Below, one piece after another: positions 1 to 8,498 of a stretch of DNA of 64,000 bases (the stretch's first letter is position 1; every line of letters starts with the position of its first letter). The DNA comes from Actinomycetaceae bacterium MB13-C1-2 (lineage in GTDB: Bacteria > Actinomycetota > Actinomycetes > Actinomycetales > Actinomycetaceae): NCBI GenBank assembly GCA_035621235.1, contig CP141731.1, positions 2,294,001-2,358,000 on the forward strand. The letters are read 5' to 3'. A program made the translations under genes and the position numbers. Under the pieces are notes generated by a model that worked only from the letters and a program-made list of their open reading frames with translations, did no database searches and was not told the DNA's origin.

Positions 1-881
1 GACTCACGCACCCCGGAAAGATTTTCCCAAAACTCCTCCGGGTTCACGTCCCGCAGGTACTCCTTCTTGAAGTACCTGGCGACCGCACGCATCTCTCTGG
101 TGATATCTGCGTAGTCTTCAGTCAGATCGGCGTGATCGGCGCCCGAATCAACGATGCACATAACGTATCCGGAACTCGCCAGGTCAAAGTGGACCTCGGT
201 GATTGCCGGTTCGTTCGGATCAGCGAAGTCGATGCCGATGATTCCTCCGATGGAACAAGCCATCTGATCCATCAACCCACTTGGCTTGCCGAAATAGACG
301 TTCTCCGCATATTTGCCAATCTTCGCGATCTCAACCGGACTGAGTTCATCGTTGCAGAAGAGATGCGACAGGACATTTCCAATGAGAACCTCGAATGCGG
401 CCGAGGATGAGAGGCCCGATCCACCCGGAACCCCCGACAAAGTGAGAATCGTTGCGCCCTCAAGCGAGTATCCCCGATCGACGAGATTCCTGGCGATACC
501 GCGGACCAAGGCAATTGATTTTCCCTCTTCCTCAGGTTTCGGCTCCAAGTCGTCTAGGTCAACGACGTCCTCGGGATACTGCGTAGAAGTTACCCGAATA
601 ATCCGAGTTCCGTTTGGTGCGGCAACCGCAACAGTCTCCATGTCAACCGAGGCCGCCAGCACTCGCCCGTGCTGATGATCGGTATGGTTTCCGCCCATCT
701 CGGTGCGTCCGGCCGCGGTGTAGAGGGACGGAGTAAGCTCCGGGTGATCGGACGTGAACTCATCCAGTAGCGAACCGAGCTTAATCCTGGCTTGCGCAAC
801 GGCTCTATCAGTTACATAGATCTGTGCAAGTCTTCCGTCCAGGTCACCGCCATCTAGGCGCGCAGCAAGCGTCTTGGTCAT
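1..881 (-). CDS. galK: Galactokinase (partial, C-terminus beyond window)
   Basis: ATP-dependent phosphorylation of galactose to galactose-1-phosphate, first step of the Leloir pathway, cytoplasmic. The N-terminal 293 residues are present. The galactokinase signature (GRTEMGGNHTDHQHG, about residues 59-72) and the GHMP ATP-binding loop (PGGSGLSSSAAFEV) are intact, followed by HADLTEDYADI. The form GRTExGGNHTDHQ belongs to the Firmicutes/actinobacterial clade rather than the E. coli type. The ATG at 879-881 lies 31 nt downstream of the lacZ stop, so the two genes are very likely one transcript under the LacI regulator encoded divergently. Truncation is due only to the window edge; the frame is open to base 1. 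Confidence 0.93.
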   Translation of the reverse strand, partial: MTKTLAARLDGGDLDGRLAQIYVTDRAVAQARIKLGSLLDEFTSDHPELTPSLYTAAGRTEMGGNHTDHQHGRVLAASVDMETVAVAAPNGTRIIRVTSTQYPEDVVDLDDLEPKPEEEGKSIALVRGIARNLVDRGYSLEGATILTLSGVPGGSGLSSSAAFEVLIGNVLSHLFCNDELSPVEIAKIGKYAENVYFGKPSGLMDQMACSIGGIIGIDFADPNEPAITEVHFDLASSGYVMCIVDSGADHADLTEDYADITREMRAVARYFKKEYLRDVNPEEFWENLSGVRE

Positions 882-912
882 TCTTGTTCCTAAGCGTATG
901 GGCCGTTATCTG

Positions 913-3900
913 CTACTTGATTCCCTGGAAGGCGAACTTGAACTGTAGTTCCCCTGCAGGGATTCGGAACTCTTCATGTGGCCTGGCGCCCCATGAATCA
1001 TCACCAGCAACACCCCGGCGAACCAGGGCGGGACGGATGAAAGTGTTCAAGATCGGTGGAAGCTCGTTGTGGTGCGACGCATTTTCGATCTCGAATGGAC
1101 TCCACGGCAACGCGGAGAACTCCATGGGCACTTCCGCTTCAAACCGTAGACCATGGCCTTTCTCATCGGTGACCTCTGCCCAACGGACCTCGGTATGGTT
1201 TCCTGACTCCTGCGGGCGTAAATACTCTGCGAGTTGATCATCCACCGATTGCTGGTAGACACCCAGACGGCCGCCACCTTGACGATCAGAGTATGTTTCT
1301 TGCGGGCCATCGCCGTACCAGGTCAGTACAGAAAGATCAGCATCCGTCTTGAAGATCATTCCGAACTCGGGAAGCTCCGGAAGTGATTCGTCTGCTCGGA
1401 GAGTTTCAGTGACCTCAATGCGTCCCTCACCGTCAACCGCATACTCAATCTCGCACTGACTCGGTGGAATGGTTGGAAGATCGTATGTGTATGTGACTAC
1501 CGCCAAACCATCACGCATCTCAAATCTGGGGCTGTCAGCCGATTGATCCACCTTCGCATAGCGAGAAGCAAGCAACCACTGTCCATCCTCGAACGAGGAT
1601 TTCCATCCGCGTTCATTCGACGTGGGCGCATGCCAGAAGTTCGCCGTGGGAACGGCTTTCAAGAGCTCGCCTCCCCGATCAGACGTGACGCCGTACTTGT
1701 AAGAGCTAAGGCCGCCCTGTAGACGGGAAAACAACGCCGAGAAATTCGGCCCGTGAACCCCAATATTGTGGATTCCCTGAACTACCTGAGGTTCTCGTCG
1801 CGCGATGGCCGAAGCGGCAGTGTCAACCTTGATAACTCCCTGCTCACTCGCGACCTCGTACGCCGCTTCAGCGTATGAGGTTGGCTCCCGAAGTTGGAAG
1901 GAGACGTCGACGACGTACTCCCCTGCTTCTGTGGGAACTTCGAAGGGGAACGGGTACTTCTTGGTCTCACCCGGGGCGACGTCAGTATTGACGATACCGG
2001 CCTCTAGAACCTCGTCTTCCTCGCACAGAGTCACCACGCACTCAAATGCGGAAGTATTCGTGAAGTTATAGCGATTCGTGACGCTGAATCCCTTATCCTC
2101 CACCTCTCCACGGATACCCTGGTAGAGATACTTGACCTCTTGCATGAAGGGTTTCGGCGTGTGGTCAGCGAAGAAGATGCCGTTCCCACTGAAGTCACTG
2201 TCGTGCGGGGCCTCGCCGTTGTCCCCACCATAACCGAAGTATTCGTTTCCGTACCGATCCTTCATCAGGATCGCCTGGTCAGCGAAGTCCCAGATAAATC
2301 CTCCCTGGAACCTCGGCTCGCGATATGCGAGCTCAATGTAGCGATCCACCGAACCGAGCGAGTTGCCCATGGCGTGCGCGTACTCGCAGAGGATGAAGGG
2401 CTTGTCGAGGTTTTCCTCCAGGAACTCCTCAATCTTGGCGGCCGGAGTGTACATCTGGCTGTATACGTCCGTGGTGTCGGGATAGCGTGGATCCCAGGTG
2501 ATTCCCTCGTAGTGAACTGGACGGGAATCGACGCTGCGGAAGTAGTTTGAGACCTCAAGAATGTCTGTTCCACCGTACGACTCATTTCCACAGGACCAGA
2601 TCACGATACTGGGGTGGTTCTTGTCGCGCTGGTACATGCTTGCGGCACGATCCAGTAATAATGGCAACCAGACCGGATCATTGCCGGGAACTGCCGCCTC
2701 ATCAGGGAAGTCCGCGTAGCGGATCAGATCCCACAGTCCGTGGCTCTCCAGATTCATTTCGTCGATGACGTAGAAACCATACTCGTCCGCTAGCTCGTAC
2801 AAGAATGAGTTGTTCGGATAGTGACTGGTGCGAATCGCGTTTAGTCCCGCTCGCTTTAGCGCGATTAGGTCGGCCTCGGTCTGTTCCCGGGTCATCACAC
2901 GCCCATCGAGGCCAAAGTCGTGCCTGTTAACTCCAAAGAAGACGATGCGCTCACCGTTAATCTTCAGTAGGCCGTCCTCGATTCCGAAACGACGCACCCC
3001 GACGCGAATGGGAATGTACTCAGTGGCGACCCCTGCCGTGTCGAGGACCTTGACCCATCCCTCGTACAGGTACGGGTCCTCGGAACTCCACAGGCGCGGA
3101 TCAGGAATGTGGGCGGTAAACAACCCCTGTCCATCCTGGCTAAACTCGCCTACACCGTCTAGCGAGACAGTCGCAGATCCCTCACCTTGTAGCTCAACCT
3201 CAACACGAACTACCGCATTCTTCAGATCGGAAGGAAGGTCGACGCCGACCTTTACGTCACGTGCGTGCACCTTTGGATAGGTACGCAGGACGACGCTACG
3301 GAACAAACCAGAGAAACGATAGAAGTCCTGGTCCTCAAGCCATGAGCCCGAGCACCACTTGACGACCTCGGCAGCCAGTTTGTTCTCCCCATCGACCAGA
3401 TAGGGAGTTAGATCGAACTCGGAAGGTGTGAAGGTGTCCTCCGCATATCCGACGTAGTGCCCATTGAGCCACACGACAAGCGCGCTCTCAGCACCATTAA
3501 AGGTGACGGTAACACGCTCCCCTTCCTCCAGTTCGCGTTCGAGGACGAAATCCTTGACGTAGCAAGCCGTCGGATTAAACTTCATCGGAGCATTCGGGGG
3601 CGCAATCTCCTCATTCCCATCCCACGGATACTGAGTATTCGCATACTGCGGACGATCGTATCCCTCCATCTGGATATGGGCGGGAACCCGTATGTCGTCC
3701 CATTCAGAGGTATCAAACTCAAGTGATTCAAACCCCGCCGGCGCACTGTTCGGGTTCTTCGCATACTGGAACTTCCAAAGACCATCCAGTGATTGCTCAT
3801 AGCTGCTTACATCCCTTTGGGACTCTTTGGTATCAGCGAACCAGCGGTGGTCGGAATGGGCGGGCAGCCGACCTTCGGAAACAAATTCGGGGTCGGACAA

Positions 3901-3918
3901 GACAGCGGGGTCGAACAT
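913..3918 (-). CDS. lacZ: Beta-galactosidase, GH2
   Basis: Retaining GH2 beta-galactosidase of 1001 residues, the full LacZ length, hydrolysing lactose to glucose and galactose in the cytoplasm (no signal peptide). The sugar-binding, Ig-like, TIM-barrel and C-terminal small-chain domains can all be followed. The acid/base is Glu446 in CGNESYGG and the nucleophile is Glu512 in CEYAHAMGNSLG; the HYPNNSFLYELADEYG and DEMNLESHG signatures precede them. It is the first gene of a lacZ-galK operon transcribed away from a LacI-type regulator. A palindromic operator lies in the divergent promoter. No permease gene lies between lacZ and the regulator, so lactose entry must be encoded elsewhere, for example downstream of galK beyond the window edge. 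Confidence 0.97.
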   Translation of the reverse strand: MFDPAVLSDPEFVSEGRLPAHSDHRWFADTKESQRDVSSYEQSLDGLWKFQYAKNPNSAPAGFESLEFDTSEWDDIRVPAHIQMEGYDRPQYANTQYPWDGNEEIAPPNAPMKFNPTACYVKDFVLERELEEGERVTVTFNGAESALVVWLNGHYVGYAEDTFTPSEFDLTPYLVDGENKLAAEVVKWCSGSWLEDQDFYRFSGLFRSVVLRTYPKVHARDVKVGVDLPSDLKNAVVRVEVELQGEGSATVSLDGVGEFSQDGQGLFTAHIPDPRLWSSEDPYLYEGWVKVLDTAGVATEYIPIRVGVRRFGIEDGLLKINGERIVFFGVNRHDFGLDGRVMTREQTEADLIALKRAGLNAIRTSHYPNNSFLYELADEYGFYVIDEMNLESHGLWDLIRYADFPDEAAVPGNDPVWLPLLLDRAASMYQRDKNHPSIVIWSCGNESYGGTDILEVSNYFRSVDSRPVHYEGITWDPRYPDTTDVYSQMYTPAAKIEEFLEENLDKPFILCEYAHAMGNSLGSVDRYIELAYREPRFQGGFIWDFADQAILMKDRYGNEYFGYGGDNGEAPHDSDFSGNGIFFADHTPKPFMQEVKYLYQGIRGEVEDKGFSVTNRYNFTNTSAFECVVTLCEEDEVLEAGIVNTDVAPGETKKYPFPFEVPTEAGEYVVDVSFQLREPTSYAEAAYEVASEQGVIKVDTAASAIARREPQVVQGIHNIGVHGPNFSALFSRLQGGLSSYKYGVTSDRGGELLKAVPTANFWHAPTSNERGWKSSFEDGQWLLASRYAKVDQSADSPRFEMRDGLAVVTYTYDLPTIPPSQCEIEYAVDGEGRIEVTETLRADESLPELPEFGMIFKTDADLSVLTWYGDGPQETYSDRQGGGRLGVYQQSVDDQLAEYLRPQESGNHTEVRWAEVTDEKGHGLRFEAEVPMEFSALPWSPFEIENASHHNELPPILNTFIRPALVRRGVAGDDSWGARPHEEFRIPAGELQFKFAFQGIK

Positions 3919-4173
3919 TACTTAACAGCTCCCATAACTCCGTTAGCGAAACTCTTTTGAAGAACAAGGTACCGAGATACCGTCAGCACTTTGAAGTGTC
4001 CTATGTGACTCTTAGCCGCGACTGACGTGTACGAATCAGCCTCATTCTTCTACTCGTCACCATTGATAACGTTATCACCAACAGTCCAAGGGTAGGTCTG
4101 ATGGCAGCCTGGCATCACTCATAGACTATTGCGGTTCTGTAACAATAGAGCGTCTCGGGATTTTGGAGGGATC
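3919..4173. promoter_or_regulatory. Divergent lacZ/lacI-type promoter region
   Basis: This 255-base region separates lacZ (minus) from the LacI-family gene (plus) and must carry promoters for both. It contains the perfect palindrome at 4064-4077. The first in-frame ATG of the regulator's reading frame (4129) is about 45 bases upstream of the chosen start and is not needed for the HTH. Confidence 0.7.
4064..4077. promoter_or_regulatory. LacI-family operator palindrome
   Basis: Perfect 14-bp palindrome with half-sites TGATAAC and GTTATCA and the central CG typical of LacI/GalR-family operators. It is placed between the divergent lacZ and LacI-family genes. The natural reading is autoregulation plus repression of lacZ-galK by the neighbouring regulator. 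Binding is inferred, not shown. Confidence 0.75.
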
Positions 4174-5199
4174 ATGAATGCACGGCAAAGGAAGAGTGCT
4201 TCCCTGGGTGACGTTGCACGTCTAGCTGGCGTTTCACCTCAGACTGCATCTCGCGTTTCAACCGGCTCAAATCTCGTCACACCGAAGACAGAAGCGAAGG
4301 TACGAGCCGCGATGGAGCAGTTGGGATATGCCCCAAATCAAGCGGCTAGAGCACTTCGTAAGGGAGCGTACAAGGCTGTCGGAGTCGTTACCCAACAGCT
4401 TGAGCGAACTGGCGAATCACTCACCACGGCCGGAATCGTGGATGAGGCCGCACGGCACGGGTACACGGTAACCGTGGTGCAGATCGGTCAGCCGGATACC
4501 GATGCTCTAGATGAAGCCTTGAGTCGACTATGGGTGCTGCCTATTGACGGATTGATAATGGTGAGAATCGGTCGAGCTTCAGTTGACCGGATCAAGCTTC
4601 CGCCACACTTGCCCGTTGTCTCGCTCGATTCGCGTCTTGCGGGTGTTTACCCCACCGTAATAGGCGACTCTCCCGAAGGAACAGCCGAAATAGTCCGCTA
4701 TCTGGCTGGGATGGGGCACAAAAACATACACCACGTTATGGGCGCTTCAGACTCAGATTCGGCCGTCGTTAGGCGTGACCAGTTCACAAAGTCCATGGAG
4801 GAACATGGGCTGGAAGTTGGGGGCATCTGGCAGGGCGACTGGACGGTCGAGTCGGGCTACCATGCCGGAACAATGATCGCGAAGGATGACAAAGTCACCG
4901 CCGTGTTCTGCGCGAACGATGAGATGGCATTCGGCGTTGTCAGGGCTCTTCAGGACGCAGGGCTACGTGTCCCCGAAGACATTTCGATTGCTGGGTTTGA
5001 CGGCACAGAAATATCTGAGTTCTCCATCCCACCTCTGACCACGATTCATCAAGACTTCCGCTACATCGCGGAGGTAGCACTCGGACGACTAATAAACGAG
5101 ATCGAGCTCGGAGAAGCTCCAGACCTTATGCCGTTCGTGAAGCCCGTTACGATGGTGATCCGTGACTCCACAGCACCGCCAAATCCAAGCCGGCTCTAG
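4174..5199 (+). CDS. LacI-family transcriptional regulator
   Basis: DNA-binding repressor of 341 residues with a LacI HTH at the N-terminus (SLGDVARLAGVSPQTASRV, followed by the hinge-type motif AMEQLGYAPNQAARALR) and a periplasmic-binding-protein-like sensor domain ending near IAGFDGTEIS and LTTIHQD. The start is the ATG at 4174 because a GGAGGG ribosome-binding site sits just before it; the frame extends to an ATG at 4129 but those 15 residues are not part of the fold. It is divergent from lacZ-galK and a palindromic operator lies between, so it most likely responds to lactose or allolactose and represses that operon. Confidence 0.92.
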   Translation: MNARQRKSASLGDVARLAGVSPQTASRVSTGSNLVTPKTEAKVRAAMEQLGYAPNQAARALRKGAYKAVGVVTQQLERTGESLTTAGIVDEAARHGYTVTVVQIGQPDTDALDEALSRLWVLPIDGLIMVRIGRASVDRIKLPPHLPVVSLDSRLAGVYPTVIGDSPEGTAEIVRYLAGMGHKNIHHVMGASDSDSAVVRRDQFTKSMEEHGLEVGGIWQGDWTVESGYHAGTMIAKDDKVTAVFCANDEMAFGVVRALQDAGLRVPEDISIAGFDGTEISEFSIPPLTTIHQDFRYIAEVALGRLINEIELGEAPDLMPFVKPVTMVIRDSTAPPNPSRL

Positions 5200-5383
5200 C
5201 AAGACGATTTGTTGCTCCAGCGGGTGCGGGCTTCGGTAGTGATCGTACTCATAGACCAATCAAAACCACTAAGAAATGTGGATGCCCAGAGGAGTACGCG
5301 GGCGGATTACACGTTCGTCAGATCAGACGGCGAGCAACTATTCTGTGGTCGTCGGATGATGTCGGAGAGATCAGGGTTAGGTG

Positions 5384-6103
5384 ATGGGAAAAACCGAGTC
5401 CAGCGCCAGCGGAAGAAGCCGCCGAGGACCTGGCCGTCCCAAGGCCGGAAGTGAGGACAAGTCAGCTCGTATCCTCGAAGAAGCACTCAATCTGTTTTCG
5501 CGAGTCGGTTACGACGGTGCTTCGCTCGAGGACATTGCTAGAGCCTCCGACCTGTCAAAAGCAGGCTTGCTGCACCACTACCCGTCTAAGGAAGCATTGT
5601 TTGCCGCGGTCCTAGAAGAACGTGACAGACGTTCGACTCTGACGATCACCGAGACTCTCGGTCTTCCCGTTGACCGCCAGACGCTACCTTCCGGCCTAGA
5701 AGTAGATGCCTGGGAGGCTCTCAGGTCTTGGGAGCATGTCCTGGAAGAGAACTTCCGTAATGTGGCGGGCACCTCGTTGTACGTAACGCTTGGTTCCAGT
5801 GTTACCAATCCTGACCATCCTGCGCACGAGTGGTTCACCACTCACCTATCCGTATTTCTCAACACGTTTTGCGAGGTACTTGAACAGGGCAAGAAACGGG
5901 GCACAGTCGACCCTGCCGCTCCTTCTATGCAAATTGCTCGTATTCTGGCCGCGGTTTCAGATGGCCTTCAGTTGCAGTACCTCGCCCATGTCACGGACCT
6001 GGAGAGCGGAGACGAAAAGTCGTTGAAAGCGCTGGATACGGACATCGTCAGCGAGGCTCATTTGGTCATTCAGATGATCGAAGATCGCTGGAGAATCAGA
6101 TAA
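5384..6103 (+). CDS. TetR-family transcriptional regulator
   Basis: TetR/AcrR regulator of 239 residues. After a basic, glycine-rich N-terminal arm (SGRSRRGPGRPKAG) the HTH runs ARILEEALNLFSRVGYDGA, then SLEDIARASDLSKAGLLHHY and PSKEALF, which is canonical. The C-terminal ligand domain is helical and not assignable. The start is ATG 5384; GTG 5381 in the same frame is the alternative. It follows the LacI gene by 184 bases and is closed by a strong terminator. The neighbours on either side belong to other systems, so the target is unknown; the adjacent lac operon regulator or the APC permease gene are only possibilities by position. Confidence 0.9.
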   Translation: MGKTESSASGRSRRGPGRPKAGSEDKSARILEEALNLFSRVGYDGASLEDIARASDLSKAGLLHHYPSKEALFAAVLEERDRRSTLTITETLGLPVDRQTLPSGLEVDAWEALRSWEHVLEENFRNVAGTSLYVTLGSSVTNPDHPAHEWFTTHLSVFLNTFCEVLEQGKKRGTVDPAAPSMQIARILAAVSDGLQLQYLAHVTDLESGDEKSLKALDTDIVSEAHLVIQMIEDRWRIR

Positions 6104-6139
6104 CTAAACCCTGATCAGAAACTTGTTGGGGTGCAATGA

Positions 6140-6181
6140 GGGCGGGTGGCGCAGGTTTCCCGTCACCTGCACCACCCGCCC
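6140..6181. terminator. Bidirectional terminator between TetR and APC permease genes
   Basis: Long hairpin: outer arms GGGCGGGTGG and CCACCCGCCC, one mismatch, inner arms GCAGGT and ACCTGC, 8-nt loop. It lies between the convergent ends of the TetR gene and the minus-strand permease. There is no clear T-tract on either side, so termination efficiency is inferred from stem strength and position. Confidence 0.65.
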
Positions 6182-6211
6182 CGTCATTTGCGACAGCCGG
6201 AGAACGACTCC

Positions 6212-8395
6212 TTAGCTGTCTGCGGTCTGTGTCCCTCCCTGATTAGACGAGTCCGGCTTACTCGGTCCGTCATCGCTATCGGTCGAACTCCCACCAGGTG
6301 TCTGAGGGGTGGCCGAACCCGCATCGCCGTGGGTTGCTTCCACCGCCTGTTCGGCGGCGGCCGTGGCCGCTTTAGCCTTGCGTTCGGCCTCCGCTAGTTG
6401 TGCATCTGCCTTGGCTTCATCGGCGAGTGCCTGCGCCGCAACCTCAAGCTTCTTGGCCTGAGCCGCAGTCTGTTGTGCCTGCTGCGCTGCCGCTTGGGAA
6501 GCCGCATCCAGATCCGCGGGGAGCACCGTAGAAGCAACTGCTTCTGCGGATGCCTGAGGAACAGGAACATGCCTCGGCCTGCTTGCCCGGGTCGGCTTCA
6601 CCTGTTCGGTGTCTACAGCTGTGGCAACCTGGCTCGCTACTGCCGTAGCAACGGAAGTTGTGCCTGCCGAGGCGGCCCCTTGCACCTTTGCTGCCGCCAA
6701 CTCTTCTGGCGTCGGTTCTCCTCTGTGTTTCTTGATGTCGTCATACTCCGGCGGCAGCATGATTCGGTCATTCGGCGAGTAGAGACGCTTGACGGGTAGA
6801 CCCATGGGGTTCTGGCCCTCGGCCATCATTTCACTTGGTACGTTCGACAGAACCTTCTGAGGCTTCTTGAGTCCCTCAAGCTCCCATGTGAAAGGAGCGA
6901 AGGTATTCTTTGGATCGACCCAATCGTGTTTCTTGGACTCCTGGTAGATCCAGATACAGAGCGCCAAAACCACCGCGATAATCACCAGAATAATCGTCAC
7001 GTAAGTGGTACCGGATCCGACCTCCTTCTTGACCTGTTCTGGAGGATACAAAGCCAAGACAATACCAAACACCGACGCTGCCAACCCAATCCCTGCAACG
7101 ATCCAGGCACCGATCATCCCACCGGGTACTACGAAAGTCCGAGGACGGTTCGGTTGCTCATACCGAAGTCGCAGGAACGAAACGAACATGAGGACGTAGT
7201 AGACCATGTACAGGATCGTGACCGCCTGAGTTACCAGGATCACGAATCCCTCTACGTTCGGAAGGAGGAAGACAACGAAAGCGATCAGGGTCATACCTGC
7301 CATCTGCAGGTACATCAGGCGCGAAGGCATGCCGTGCTTGTTATTGTTCTGCAGAACCTTCGGGAGGAAACCACTTCGACCAGCCTGACCCAACATAAAG
7401 GAGGGGCCGGCGAGGTTCGTGATCAGGTTTGCCATTCCGGCGCCAAGGCCGAGGTACACAAACACCATATACAGCCAGGGCATGCCGATGGTCTCGCCCA
7501 GTGCCCGATAGGTGGCAAACAACGTGTACAGGACGTTGATGTCCTTATTGGGAATCACCATCGCGATGATCAGTGTTCCAACAATGAAAATGACCAGTGA
7601 CAGGATCATGGCGATAAACATTGCGATTGGGAACTGCTTGCGGGGGTTCTTCAACTGCTTAATGTGCGCAGCGTTCATATCGATGCCCGCAAATGAGAAC
7701 AAAACGCCTGCCGCCAACGCGAGCGAAGTAAAGTTCTTGACGGGTGGCACCAGTCCCGACGGAGTGAAGTCGATGTTCGGTTTATTGCCCTGCATCAGCC
7801 AAACGACCGCAAGAATGGTCATTACTGCGAGCGGCAGGAACGTTCCTAAAAGAACACCGTACTTCGCAACGCCAGCAAAAACCTTTACGCCCTTGGTCGC
7901 AACCCAGCAGATTGCCCAGTAATAGACCAACCAGCCGCACATGATAAGCAGTTCGTGCGAGGGGTTCTCGGCAAACTTCACCGCACCCTCAAAGTCGGAG
8001 GTGTAGAACTTGATCGTCGCCGAGGCGCTAGGGATGCCAGAACCAAAGTTGAAAGTTGTTTGAAACCAAAGGATCAACAGACAGGTGAACGCCCAACCCT
8101 TACCCATCCCCTCGCCAACCCAACGAAAGATACCGCCTCGCTGGGACCAGCCGGATGCCAATTCGGCGGCAACCAGACCAGTCGGAAGAAAGAACACAAT
8201 TGCACCGATGGTGAAAAGCGTGACAGAAGACAGGCCATAAAACGCCTGCTGAACATCGTTGCCGATTCCGGCGACGATGGTCACATTCATCATCACCAGG
8301 GCGAGCGTCGTTATATATCCTGAGCCGCCGCCAGTTGGTTTTGCGCCCACGGCTCCAGCTTTGGCGCTGGTCGGGGAGCTCGTTTGAGAACTCAT
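6212..8395 (-). CDS. GadC-like APC amino-acid antiporter with long coiled-coil tail
   Basis: Twelve-TM amino-acid/polyamine/organocation transporter of the glutamate:GABA antiporter type. The motifs LASGWSQRGGIFRWVGEG, FAGIDMNAAHIKQLKNPRKQ and NLAGPSFMLGQAG are shared with the family and with the permease at 42833-44386. The transport domain ends near residue 520. After it comes a cytosolic region whose last ~170 residues are Ala/Gln/Lys-rich, heptad-like, and finish in a Ser/Asp/Gly-rich tail, which is unusual for GadC relatives. The start is ATG 8395, with AAAGG eight bases upstream; ATG 8401 is too close to that site. It is the last gene of the minus-strand hydrolase block. The substrate is probably an amino acid or derivative released by the upstream enzymes. 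Confidence 0.88.
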   Translation of the reverse strand: MSSQTSSPTSAKAGAVGAKPTGGGSGYITTLALVMMNVTIVAGIGNDVQQAFYGLSSVTLFTIGAIVFFLPTGLVAAELASGWSQRGGIFRWVGEGMGKGWAFTCLLILWFQTTFNFGSGIPSASATIKFYTSDFEGAVKFAENPSHELLIMCGWLVYYWAICWVATKGVKVFAGVAKYGVLLGTFLPLAVMTILAVVWLMQGNKPNIDFTPSGLVPPVKNFTSLALAAGVLFSFAGIDMNAAHIKQLKNPRKQFPIAMFIAMILSLVIFIVGTLIIAMVIPNKDINVLYTLFATYRALGETIGMPWLYMVFVYLGLGAGMANLITNLAGPSFMLGQAGRSGFLPKVLQNNNKHGMPSRLMYLQMAGMTLIAFVVFLLPNVEGFVILVTQAVTILYMVYYVLMFVSFLRLRYEQPNRPRTFVVPGGMIGAWIVAGIGLAASVFGIVLALYPPEQVKKEVGSGTTYVTIILVIIAVVLALCIWIYQESKKHDWVDPKNTFAPFTWELEGLKKPQKVLSNVPSEMMAEGQNPMGLPVKRLYSPNDRIMLPPEYDDIKKHRGEPTPEELAAAKVQGAASAGTTSVATAVASQVATAVDTEQVKPTRASRPRHVPVPQASAEAVASTVLPADLDAASQAAAQQAQQTAAQAKKLEVAAQALADEAKADAQLAEAERKAKAATAAAEQAVEATHGDAGSATPQTPGGSSTDSDDGPSKPDSSNQGGTQTADS

Positions 8396-8426
8396 TTTCA
8401 TTGCCTTTCGCGTGGCGAAGAAGACG

Positions 8427-8465
8427 GGTGGGTGGGCACTTGATGGGAACTCTAGCCCACCCACC
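8427..8465 (-). terminator. Intercistronic hairpin between pepC-like and permease genes
   Basis: Perfect 11-bp inverted repeat (GGTGGGTGGGC and GCCCACCCACC) with a 17-nt loop in the 103-base gap between the C1 peptidase gene and the downstream permease. On the minus strand a pyrimidine-rich GTCTTCTTCGC follows. It may be a partial terminator that lowers permease expression, or an mRNA-stability element. Confidence 0.5.
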
Positions 8466-8498
8466 GGCTGCTATTGCCGAACCAGTGCTGGTCCGTGC

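Noticed and set aside
1-881. galK as a pseudogene
   Set aside because: The truncation coincides with the window edge and the frame is intact with all visible motifs.
5209-5454. 81-residue plus-strand frame before the TetR gene
   Set aside because: Overlaps the real TetR start in another frame; no ribosome-binding site.
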